From Theocolax elegans (lineage: Eukaryota > Arthropoda > Insecta > Hymenoptera > Cerocephalidae), in contig CM047431.1 of NCBI GenBank assembly GCA_026168455.1, positions 64,980,668-65,044,667 on the forward strand: DNA of 64,000 nucleotides, written 5' to 3'. Each line of letters opens with the position of its first letter. Position 1 is the stretch's first letter. The notes under the pieces are model-generated. The model did no database searches, was not told the origin of the DNA, and was given only the letters and a program-made list of their open reading frames with translations. The position numbers and the translations under genes are program-made. This document shows, piece after piece, positions 53,007 to 63,429 of this stretch.

Positions 53007-54756
53007 TATAAATGCATTTGAACTTGATCAACGAGGCCGGGGATCCCGAAACTGAAAATATTGAAAAAATCGAAGTTTTTACCGTATATGTGTGTGTCTT
53101 TACGCTTAAAAATGCATTTGAACTGATCAGCGAGGCCGGGGAACGAAACTGCAAATATTGAAAAAATCGACGTTTTGACCGTTTATATGTGTCTTTACGC
53201 TTAATAATGCATTTGAATTTCATCTACACGACCGGGGAACGAAACTGAAAATTTTGAAAATATCGACGTTTCGGCCGGTTTTATGTGTATTTTCACGCAT
53301 AAAATGGCATTAGCATATGATCAAGCTGGCCGACGAAAGAAATTGAAAATAGTGAAAAAATCGTCGTTATTGCCATTTATATATGTTTGTTTATGCTTAA
53401 AAATGCATTTGAATTTCATCTTCACGGCCGGGGAATGAAACTGAAAATATTGAAAAAATCGACGTTTTGGCCGATTATATGAGTGTGTTTACGCTTAATA
53501 ATGCATTTGTATTTCATCTACACGGCGGGGAACGAAACTGAAAATATTGAAAAATCGACGATTTGGCCGTTTATATGTGTGTGTTTACGCTTAAAAATGC
53601 ATTTGAACTTGATCAACCCGGCCGGGGAACGAAACTGAAAATAATGAAAAAACGACTTTTTGGTCATTGATATGTGTGTTACGCTTAATAATACATTTGA
53701 ATTTGATTACCCGGCCGAGGAACGAAACTGCAAATATTGAAAAATTGACCGTTTTGTCCGGTTTTATGTGTGTGTTTACGCTTAATAATGCAATTAAATT
53801 TCATCTACACGGCCGGGGAACGAAACTGAAAATATTGAAAATTTCGACGTTTCGGCCGTTTATATGTATGTGTTTCCGCTTAAATACGCATTGAATTTGA
53901 TCTACCCGGCCTGGAAGCGAAATTTAAAAATATTGAAAAATTGACGTTTTGGTCGGTTGATGTGTATTTTAACACATATAAATGCATTTGAACTTGATCA
54001 ACGAGGCCGGGGAACGAACCTGAGGAAAATTGAAAAATCGACGTTTTGGCCGTTTATATGTCGTGTGTTTACGCATAATAATGCATTTGAACTTGATCTA
54101 CCCGGCCGGGGCGCGAAATTAAAAATATTGAAAACTTGATGTTTTGTCCGGTTTTATGCGTTTTTTCACACATATAAATGCATTTGAACTTGATCAGCGA
54201 GGCCGGGGAACGAAACTGAAATATTGAAAAATCGACCATTTTGCTATTTATATGTGTATGTTTACGCCTTAATAATGCATTTGAATTGATCTACCCGGCC
54301 GGGAAGCGAAATTAAAAATATTGAAAACTGACGTTTTGGCCGGTTTGATGTGTATTTTAACACATATAAATGCATTTGAATTTGATCAACCAGGCCGGGG
54401 AACGAAACTGAAAATATTGAAAAAATCGAAGTTTTGTCCGTTTATATGTGTGTGTTTACGCTTAATAATGCATTTGAATTTCAACTACACGGCCGGGAAA
54501 CGAAACTGAAAATATTGAAAATATCGACGTTTTGGCCGGTATGATGTGTATTTTCACACATATAGATGCATTTGAACTTGATCAACGAGGCGGGGAACGT
54601 ACCTGAGAATATTGAAAAAAATCGACGTATTGGCCGTTTATATGTGTGTATTTACGCATAATAATGCATTTGAACTTGATCTACCGGCCGGGGCGCGAAA
54701 TTAAAAATATTGAAAAATTGACGTTTTGTCCGTTTTATGTGTATTTTTCACACATA
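52276..54756. repeat. Element A-containing HOR, unit 3 (2481 bp)
   Basis: The unit consists of element A (731 bp) plus about 1750 bp of satellite. It shares 'ttacaaatgaag', 'ccttaaacgtg' and 'ctttacgcttaaaaatg' with unit 1. Indels are frequent, for example 'aaaaatgtaaccttt' in the terminal repeat and 'ggatcccgaaactg' just after the element. Confidence 0.85.
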
Positions 54757-55488
54757 CACGGAAAAAATGTCTAACCTTTGGAGTACGAAGCGCTCCATAC
54801 TAATACAGTTAACGTTTCGTATCCCGCTACAGATTGTACACTAACTTTTCAAGTGTTTGTTATACATAGAAGTAGAGTAACGCCTTTATAAAAATAAGCT
54901 AAAGATGCCGAACTCTTGTAGTAGCGCCGCTATAGACGGAGAGTATACGCTCGCACCACCTTCAGTTGTAAGGCTCATACCCCTCTGCGGTATATGGCGC
55001 TTACCAAACGCGAGTACACCTAACAGAGTTATGCTTTCCGCGCAATCATATAATTGTATTAAATTAAATAAAAAATATGAGTTACTTATAAAGTGTTAAT
55101 TAAATAATGACAATACAAAACTACAATAGTTTATTGTCAACTTATATATCTTTTGTATTATTATAAATAAATATAACACTCATTTTAAATGCTGTCTCAA
55201 CCGTCTATTCGAATTGCATACTCCATAGACCTATGGAGTATAGGTCCTTTACAGATGAAGGTAGTACTGTTGTTTACCTTAGACGTGCGGCAGGCAATAC
55301 ATTCGCGGTACTGTTTGTATACAGTGAAGGTTCAAATGCGTAACGTTGAAAGTAATAAATGTAATATACTTCTAACGTTACGATTTCATACGCGCACGGT
55401 TTAAATTGATGTTCTGTGAAAGTAATAGAATGTCTACGCTGTAGGAGGAAGAAGTCCTGTACCTCAGACGTTAGACATTTTTTTCGTG
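54757..55488. mobile_element. Element A, copy 4 (732 bp)
   Basis: This copy shares 'ttacagatgaag' and 'ccttagacgtg' with copy 2. Indels include one a fewer in the left terminal repeat, 'tttttcgtg' for 'ttttccgtg' at the right end, 'ttaccaaacg' and 'aatcatataattg'. The frame around 54905-55099 is altered by these, which argues against a conserved protein. Confidence 0.8.
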
Positions 55489-55958
55489 TATAAATGCATT
55501 TGAACTTGATCAACGAGGCCGGGGATCGAAACTGAAAATATTGAAAAAATCGAAGTTTTTTACCGTATATGTGTGTGTCTTTACGCTCAAAAATGCATTT
55601 GAACTTGATCAGCGAGGCCGGGGAACGAAACTGCAAATATTGAAAAAATCGACGTTTTGACCGTTTATATGTGTCTTTACGCTTAATAATGCATTTGAAT
55701 TTCATCTACACGACCGGGGAACGAAACTGAAAATTTTGAAAATATCGACGTTTCGGCCGGTTTTATGTGTATTTTCACGCATAAAATGGCATTAGCATAT
55801 GATCAAGCTGGCCGACGAAAGAAATTGAAAATAGTGAAAAAATCGTCGTTATTGCCATTTATATATGTTTGTTTATGCTTAAAAATGCATTTGAATTTCA
55901 TCTTCACGGCCGGGGAATGAAACTGAAAATATTGAAAAAATCGACGTTTTGGCCGATA
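55489..55958. repeat. Satellite between element A copy 4 and element B copy 1
   Basis: About five monomers including one class C monomer. It is in the same order as after element A copies 1-3, and it ends at 'ttttggccgata', where element B starts. The flanking target copy reads TA here, one t short of TTA. Confidence 0.9.
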
Positions 55959-56904
55959 CCCGCGTAAAAAAATTACATGTAATACACATATAAAAAACGT
56001 GTGTACGACATGTTGGTTTAAAACATGTATCATGCATGTATCTTGTGACCGAATCCCATATTAGAAATGCATGTACATTCGTGTTTGGTTCGTGTGGGAT
56101 TGATGTTTTATACATGTGATATCTGCCAAATGTATAACGAATATGTATATTATAAGCGTGTGGATACTTTCTTTGTCTACCTCAACACTCATGTAGCTTA
56201 TGTGTAGATATTATAAATATTTAGTGTATCTGAGATGTTTATAGAGTGCACTCCATAAATATCTCAGGTACACTAAATATATTTACAATATCTACATGGA
56301 AGCTACACATAGGCGACACGTACAAAATGTAGAAATTTTCATAATGTACATGTATGCTACATGTACCTGAATACATATAGTGTACATGTTATAACATGTG
56401 TGACACATGACATCATTTTTTCACGGGAATTGATAGATCGCTGCGTTTTTTGATCTCGTACACTGCAGCATTTTCTTGCACAGCCCCTACTTAAAAAATT
56501 CGCTCCTTCTCTCTCTCTTTCTCTTTTTCGTTATGTATCTCTTTTTTTAGGACAGTCCGATTGCGCGTATCTGGAAAAAAAGCAAAACACAAAGTATCGA
56601 AATATTTTTTTTTATACTTAAAAAAGTAAGAAAATGTGTAAGATATCGGAAAAGAATTTATGGCAGCAAGAAAATTTTCGATACAGAAAATTTAAGGTTA
56701 ATAGGTTATCAGACCTATAACCAAGTCGTATTATTAAAACTGAGACTTTCATATTTTAAAAACTTATCTGAGTAATCTGGTATTGATCATCTTCATAATT
56801 TAGACCTGGTGCGATCACTCCGACGAAGATTTTATTAGCATCCGCAGCGGCAGCGCAAACAAATTCTCAAAGTCCGTCACACTGAAGTTGCATCGATGCG
56901 AAGT
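55959..56904. repeat. Element B copy 1, left arm
   Basis: This 946-bp arm is complementary to 56943-57842. It carries 45 bp (about 56512-56556) absent from the right arm: a pyrimidine-rich tract 'tctctctttctcttttt' followed by 'cgttatgtatctc' and 'tttttttaggacagt'. Many ACATGT palindromes occur in its outer part (for example 'ttacatgtaat', 'aacatgtatcatgcatg'). Confidence 0.85.
56191..56308. repeat. Secondary hairpin in the left arm of element B
   Basis: An imperfect palindrome of about 116 bp is centred on gagtgcactc (56244-56253), running from 'atgtagcttatgtgtagata' to 'tatctacatggaagctacac'. Because the arm is repeated inverted, a matching hairpin lies in the right arm at about 57494-57613. 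The element is thus a palindrome whose arms are themselves partly palindromic. Confidence 0.8.
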
Positions 56905-56942
56905 CAAACGTTAAACTAAAGATGCAAGGATATGTTTATGCA

Positions 56943-57842
56943 ACTTCGCATCGATGCAACTTCAGTGTTACGGACTTTGAGAATTTGTTTGCGCTGCCGC
57001 TGCGGATGCTAATAAAATCTTCGTCGGAGTGAACGCACCAGGTCTAAATTATGAAGATGATCAATACCAGATTACTCAGATAAGTTTTTAAAAATATGAA
57101 AGTCTTTCAGTTTTAATAATACGACTTGGTTGTAGGTCTGATAACCTATTAACCTTAAATTTTCGGTATCGAAAATTTTCTTGCTGCCATACATTCTTTT
57201 CCGTTATCTTACACATTTTCTTACTTTTTTAAATATAAAAAAAAAGATTTCGATACTTTGTGTTTTGCTTTTTTTCCAGATACGCATAATCGGAGAAGGA
57301 GCGAATTTTTTAAGTAGGGGCTGTGCAAGAAAATGCTGCAGTGTACGAGATCCAAAGACGCAGCGATCTATCAATTCCCGTGAAAAATGATGTCATGTGT
57401 CACACATGTTATAAACATGTACACTACATGTATTCAGGTACATGTAGCCTACATGTACATTATGAAAATTTCTACATTTTGTACGTGTCGCCTATGTGTA
57501 GCTTCCATGTAGATATTGTAAATATATTTAGTGTACCTGAGATATTTATGGAGTGCACTCTAATAACATCTCAAATACACTAAATATTGATAATATCTAC
57601 ACATAAGCTACATGAGTGTTGAGGTAAAAAAATAAAGTATCCACACGCTTATAATATACATATTCGTTATACATTTGGCAGATATCACATGTATAAAACA
57701 TCAATCCCACACGAACCAAACACGAATGTACATGCATTTCTAATATGGATTCGGTCACAAGATACATGCATGATACATGTTTTAAACAACATGTCGTACA
57801 CACGTTTTTATATGTGTATTACATGTAATTTTTTTACGCGGG
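56943..57842. repeat. Element B copy 1, right arm
   Basis: This 900-bp arm is the inverted copy of the left arm. Differences are the missing 45-bp tract, 'ccagatacgcataatcgg' against left 'ccgattgcgcgtatctgg', and scattered single bases. High arm identity implies either recent formation of the palindrome or continuing gene conversion between arms. Confidence 0.85.
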
Positions 57843-60800
57843 TTATATGAGTGTGTTTACGCTTAATAATGCATTTGTATTTCATCTACACGGCCGGGGA
57901 ACGAAACTGAAAATATTGAAAAAATCGACGATTTGGCCGTTTATATGGTGTGTTTACGCTTAAAAATGCATTTGAACTTGATCAACCCGGCCGGGGAACG
58001 AAACTGAAAATAATGAAAAAAAACGACTTTTTGGTCATTGATATGTGTGTGTTACGCTTAATAATACATTTGAATTTGATCTACCCCGGCCGAGGAACGA
58101 AACTGCAAATATTGAAAAAAATTGACGTTTTGTCCGGTTTTATGTGTGTGTTTACGCTTAATAATGCAATTAAATTTCATCTACACGGCCGGGGAACGAA
58201 ACTGAAAATATTGAAAATTTCGACGTTTCGGCCGTTTATATGTATGTGTTTCCCGCTTAAAATACGCCATTTGAATTTGATCTACCCGGCCGGGAAGCGA
58301 AATTAAAAATATTGAAAAATTGGACGTTTTGGTCGGTTTGATGTGTATTTTAACACATATAAATGCATTTGAACTTGATCAACGAGGCCGGGAACGAACC
58401 TGAGAAAATTGAAAAAAATCGACGTTTTGGCCGTTTATATGTGTGTTGTTTACGCATAATAATGCATTTGAACTTGATCTACCGGGCCGGGGCGCGAAAT
58501 TAAAAATATTGAAAACTTGATGTTTTGTCCGGTTTTATGCGTTTTTTCACACATATAAATGCATTTGAACTTGATCAGCGAGGCCGGGGAACGAAACTGA
58601 AAATATTGAAAAAATCGACATTTTGCTATTTATATGTGTATGTTTACGCTTAATAATGCATTTGTATTTGATCTACCCGGTCGGGGAGCGAAATTAAAAA
58701 TATTGAAATTTGACGTTTGGGCGGTTTGATTTGTATTTTAACATATAATGCATTTGAACTTGATCAGCGAGGCCGGGGACGAACCTGAGAATAATTGAAA
58801 AAAATCGGACGTATTGGCCGTCTATATGTGTGTGTTTCCGCTTAAAAATGCATTTGAATTTGATCAACCCGGCCGGGGAACGAAACTGAAATTAATGAAA
58901 AAATCGACTTTTGGTCATTGATATGTGTGTGTTACGCCTTAATAATGCATTTGAATTTGATCTACCCGGCCGAGGAACGAAATTGCCAATATTGAAAAAA
59001 TTGACGTTTTGTCCGGTTTTATGTGTATTTTCACACATATAAATTGCATTTGAACTGATCATCGAAGCCGTGGAACGAAACTGAAAATATTGAAAAAATC
59101 GACGTTTGGCCGTTATTTGTGTGGTTTACGCTTAATAATGCAATTAAATTACATCTACACGGCGGAGAACGAAACTGAAAATATGAAAATATCGACGTTC
59201 GGCCGTTTATATGTATGTTGTTTCCGCTTAAATACGCCATTTGAATTTGATCTACCGGCCGGGAGCGAAATTAAAAATATTGAAAAATTGACGTTTTGGT
59301 CGGTTTGATGTGTATTTTAACACATATAAATGTATTTGAACTGATCAACGAGGCCGTGGAACGAATCTAAGAATATTGAAAAAATCGACGTTTTGGCCGT
59401 TTATATGTGTGTGTTTACGCATAATAATGCATTTGAACTTGATCTACCCGGCCGGGGAGCGAAATTAAAAATATTGAAAAATTGATGTTTGGGCTGGATT
59501 GATGTGTATTTTCACACATATAATGCATTTGAACTTGATCAACGAGGGCGGGGATCGAAACTGAAAATATTGAAAAAATCGACGTTTTGGCCGTTTATAT
59601 GTATGTGTTTCCGCTTAAAAATGCATTTGAATTTGATCTACCCGGCCGGGAACCGAAATTAAAAATATTGAAAAATTGACGTTTTGGTCGGTTTGATGTG
59701 TATTTTAACACATATAAATGTATCTGAACTTGATCAACGAGGCCGGGGAACGAAACTGAAAATATTGAAAATATCGACGTTTCGGCCGTTTATATGTATG
59801 TGTTTCCGCTTAAAAATGCATTTGAATTTGATCTACCCGGCCGGGGAGCGAAATTAAAAATATTAAAAAATTGACCTTTTGGCCGTTCATATGTGTGTGT
59901 TTACGCTTAATAATCCATTTGAATTTCATCTACACGGCCGGGTAACGAAACTGAAAATATTGAAAATATCGACGTTTCGGCCGTTTATATGTGTGTGTTT
60001 ACGCTTAATAATGCATTTAAATTTCATCTACACGGCCGGGGAACGAAACTGAAAATATTGAAAAAATCGACATTTTGGCCGTTATATGTGTGTGTTTACG
60101 CATAATAATGCATTTGAACTTGATCTACCCGGCCGGGGCGCGAAATTAAAAATATTGAAAAATTGACGTTTTGGTCGGTTTGATGTGTATTTTACACATA
60201 TAAATGTATCTGAACTTGATCAACGAGGGCGGGGATCGAAACTGAAAATATTGAAAAAATCGACGTTTTGGCCGGTATGATGTGTATTTTCACACATATA
60301 AATGCATTTGAACTTGATCATCGAAGCCGTGGAACGAAACTGAAAATATTGAAAAAATCGACGTATTGGCCGTCTATATGTGTGTGTTTACGCTTAATAA
60401 TGCATTTGTATTTGATCTACCCGGCCGGGAAGCGAAATTAAAAATATTGAAAACTTGATGTTTTGTCCGGTTTTATGTGTGTGTTTACGCTTAATAATGC
60501 ATTTGTATTTGATCTACCCGGCCGGGGAGCGAAATTAAAAATATTAAAAAATTGACCTTTTGGCCGTTCATATGTGTGTTTACGCTTAATAATGCAATTA
60601 AATTACATCTACACGGCCGGAGAACGAAACTGAAAATATTGAAAAATTGACGTTTTGGTCGGTTTGATGTGTATTTTAACACATATAAATGCATTTGAAC
60701 TTGATCTACCCGGCCGAGGAACGAAATTGCAAATATTGAAAAAATCGACGTATTGGCCGTCTATATGTGTGTGTTTACGCATAATAATGCATTTGAATTT

Positions 60801-61543
60801 CAACTACACGGCCGGGGAACGAAACTGAAAATATTGAAAATTTGACGTTTGGGCCGGTTGATTTGTATTTTCACACATATAAATGCATTTGAACTTGATC
60901 ATCGAAGCCGTGGAACGAAACTGAAAATATTGAAAAAATCGACGATTTGGCCGTTTATATGTGTGTGTTACGCTTAATAATACATTTGAATTTGATCTAC
61001 CCGGCCGAGGAACGAAATTGCAAATATTGAAAAAATCGACGTTTTGGCCGTTTTTTGTGTGTGTTTACGCATAATAATGCATTTGAACTTGATCAACGAG
61101 GGCGGGGATCGAAACTGAAAATATTGAAAAAATCGACGTTTTGGCCGTTTATTTGTGTGTGTTTACGCTTAAAAATGCATTTGAACTTGATCAGCGAGGC
61201 CGGGGAACGAAACTGCAAATATTGAAAAAATCGACGTTTTGGCCGTTTATATGTGTGTTTACGCTTAATAATGCATTTGAATTTCATCTACACGGCCGGG
61301 GAACGAAACTGAAAATATTGAAAATATCGACGTTTCGGCCGTTTATATGTATGTGTTTCCGCAATAAAATGGCCATTAGCATATGATCAAGCTGGCCGAC
61401 GAAAGAAATTGAAAATAGTGAAAAAATCGTCGTTATTGCCATTTATATATGTTTGTTTATGCTTAAAAATGCATTTGAATTTCATCTTCACGGCCGGGGA
61501 ATGAAACTGAAAATATTGAAAAAATCGACGTTTTGGCCGATTA
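57843..61543. repeat. Satellite between the two element B copies, mosaic in its middle
   Basis: From 57846 the sequence continues HOR unit 4 as in 48316 onwards, to about 58660. It then switches to other monomer types: 'gaagccgtggaacg', 'ggccgaggaacgaaattgc', 'gagggcggggatcg' and 'ttaaattacatctac'. Some of these occur near 45 kb and 59 kb. At about 61361 it is joined inside a monomer to class C ('tttccgc|aataaaatggcc'), restoring the context that precedes element B. Indels are dense at 58230-59350. No element A and no gene are visible. Confidence 0.85.
61361..61385. other. Recombination junction within a monomer
   Basis: The left side is a 'ttatatgtatgtgtttccgc' monomer end. The right side is the middle of class C, 'aataaaatggccattagcat', which elsewhere is preceded by 'tgtgtattttcacgc'. 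The join therefore lies at the common 'cgc'. To its left, the element A expected about 370 bp upstream by comparison with unit 4 is absent. Confidence 0.75.
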
Positions 61544-62491
61544 CCCGCGTAAAAAAAATTACATGTAATACACATATAAAAAACGTGTGTACGACATGTT
61601 GGTTAAAACATGTATCATGCATGTATCTTGTGACCGAATCCCATATTAGAAATGCATGTACATTCGTGTTTGGTTCGTGTGGGATTGATGTTTTATACAT
61701 GTGATATCTGCCAAATGTATAACGAATATGTATATTATAAGCGTGTGGATACTTTCTTTTGTCTACCTCAACACTCATGTAGCTTATGTGTAGATATTAT
61801 AAATATTTAGTGTATCTGAGATGTTTATAGAGTGCACTCCATAAATATCTCAGGTACACTAAATATATTTACAATATCTACATGGAAGCTACACATAGGC
61901 GACACGTACAAAATGTAGAAATTTTCATAATGTACATGTATGCTACATGTACCTGAATACATATAGTGTACATGTTTATAACATGTGTGACACATGACAT
62001 CATTTTTTCACGGGAATTGATAGATCGCTGCGTTTTTTGATCTCGTACACTGCAGCATTTTCTTGCACAGCCCCTACTTAAAAAATTCGCTCCTTCTCTC
62101 TCTCTTTCTCTTTTTCGTTATGTATCTCTTTTTTTAGGACAGTCCGATTGCGCGTATCTGGAAAAAAGCAAAACACAAAGTATCGAAATATTTTTTTTTA
62201 TACTTAAAAAAGTAAGAAAATGTGTAAGATATCGGAAAAGAATTTATGGCAGCAAGAAAATTTTCGATACAGAAAATTTAAGGTTAATAGGTTATCAGAC
62301 CTATAACCAAGTCGTATTATTAAAACTGAGACTTTCATATTTTTAAAAACTTATCTGAGTAATCTGGTATTGATCATCTTCATAATTTAGACCTGGTGCG
62401 ATCACTCCGACGAAGATTTTATTAGCATCCGCAGCGGCAGCGCAAACAAATTCTCAAAGTCCGTCACACTGAAGTTGCATCGATGCGAAGT
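61544..62491. repeat. Element B copy 2, left arm
   Basis: This 948-bp arm is complementary to 62530-63429. It has the same pyrimidine-rich extra tract as copy 1 (about 62097-62141) and a secondary hairpin centred on gagtgcactc near 61830. Confidence 0.8.
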
Positions 62492-62529
62492 CAAACGTTA
62501 AACTAAAGATGCAAGGATATGTTTATGCA

Positions 62530-63429
62530 ACTTCGCATCGATGCAACTTCAGTGTTACGGACTTTGAGAATTGTTTGCGCTGCCGCTGCGGATGCTAATA
62601 AAATCTTCGTCGGAGGTGAACGCACCAGGTCTAAATTATGAAGATGATCAATACCAGATTACTCAGATAAGTTTTAAAATATGAAAGTCTTTCAGTTTTA
62701 ATAATACGACTTGGTTGTAGGTCTGATAACCTATTAACCTTAAATTTTCGGTATCGAAAATTTTCTTGCTGCCATACATTCTTTTCCGTTATCTTACACA
62801 TTTTCTTACTTTTTTAAATATAAAAAAAAAGATTTCGATACTTTGTGTTTTGCTTTTTTTCCAGATACGCATAATCGGAGAAGGAGCGAATTTTTTAAGT
62901 AGGGGCTGTGCAAGAAAATGCTGCAGTGTACGAGATCCAAAGACGCAGCGATCTATCAATTCCCGTGAAAAATGATGTCATGTGTCACACATGTTATAAA
63001 CATGTACACTACATGTATTCAGGTACATGTAGCCTACATGTACATTATGAAATTTCTACATTTTGTACGTGTCGCCTATGTGTAGCTTCCATGTAGATAT
63101 TGTAAATATATTTAGTGTACCTGAGATATTTATGGAGTGCACTCTATAAACATCTCAAATACACTAAATATTGATAATATCTACACATAAGCTACATGAG
63201 TGTTGAGGTAAAAAAATAAAGTATCCACACGCTTATAATATACATATTCGTTATACATTTGGCAGATATCACATGTATAAAACATCAATCCCACACGAAC
63301 CAAACACGAATGTACATGCATTTCTAATATGGGATTCGGTCACAAGATACATGCATGATACATGTTTTAAACAACATGTCGTACACACGTTTTTTATATG
63401 TGTATTACATGTAATTTTTTTTACGCGGG
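62530..63429. repeat. Element B copy 2, right arm
   Basis: This 900-bp inverted copy of the left arm is near-identical to the right arm of copy 1. It ends 'ttacatgtaatttttttt-acgcggg', and the a/t run is one base longer than in copy 1. Confidence 0.8.

Larger units (their letters stand above)
54757..55958. repeat. Element A-containing HOR, unit 4, interrupted by element B
   Basis: The unit starts with element A (54757-55488), followed by 470 bp of satellite identical in order to units 1-3, including a class C monomer near 55788. It is then broken by element B at 'ttttggccga-t(t)a'. The rest of the unit resumes at 57846 with 'tatgagtgtgtttacg'. It shares diagnostic variants with unit 2. Confidence 0.9.
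55959..57842. mobile_element. Element B, copy 1: 1884-bp foldback transposon
   Basis: The element begins cccgcgtaaaaaaattacatg and ends with the reverse complement. Nearly the whole element is one inverted repeat: left arm 55959-56904 (946 bp), loop 56905-56942, right arm 56943-57842 (900 bp). It interrupts the satellite at TTA (right copy 57843-57845; the left copy has lost one t). A TTA/TAA duplication is typical of PIF/Harbinger elements, so a non-autonomous relative is possible, but TA alone cannot be ruled out. No transposase frame is present. The longest frames (69 and 86 codons at 57181-57583) lie in the right arm, overlap each other and are not recognised. Whether any is expressed cannot be told. 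Confidence 0.85.
61544..63429. mobile_element. Element B, copy 2 (1886 bp), carried by array duplication
   Basis: This copy has intact TTA on both sides (61541-61543, 63430-63432), the same cccgcgt... ends and the same internal palindrome. The left arm is 61544-62491 (948 bp), the loop 62492-62529 (38 bp) and the right arm 62530-63429 (900 bp). It differs from copy 1 only by scattered one-base changes and indels (for example 'ggttaaaac' against 'ggtttaaaac'). It keeps the same 45-bp extra tract in the left arm and the same orientation. The flanking satellite is the same on both sides, so the copies come from a single insertion. The 69-codon frame (62766-62975) is identical, but the overlapping one is altered by a deletion. 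Confidence 0.85.

Noticed and set aside
49799..55488. Four independent insertions of element A.
   Set aside because: All four share the same insertion base and the same flanking monomer order for kilobases. Amplification of one insertion explains this.
55274..55705. A 143-codon minus-strand frame.
   Set aside because: It runs from the satellite across the terminal repeat into element A. The element part is different in other copies because of one-base indels, so it is a chance fusion.
57181..57583. Overlapping frames of 69 and 86 codons in the right arm of element B.
   Set aside because: They are low-complexity at the start, overlap in different frames, have no recognisable domain, and the second is altered in copy 2. 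They are mentioned under the element but not called as genes.
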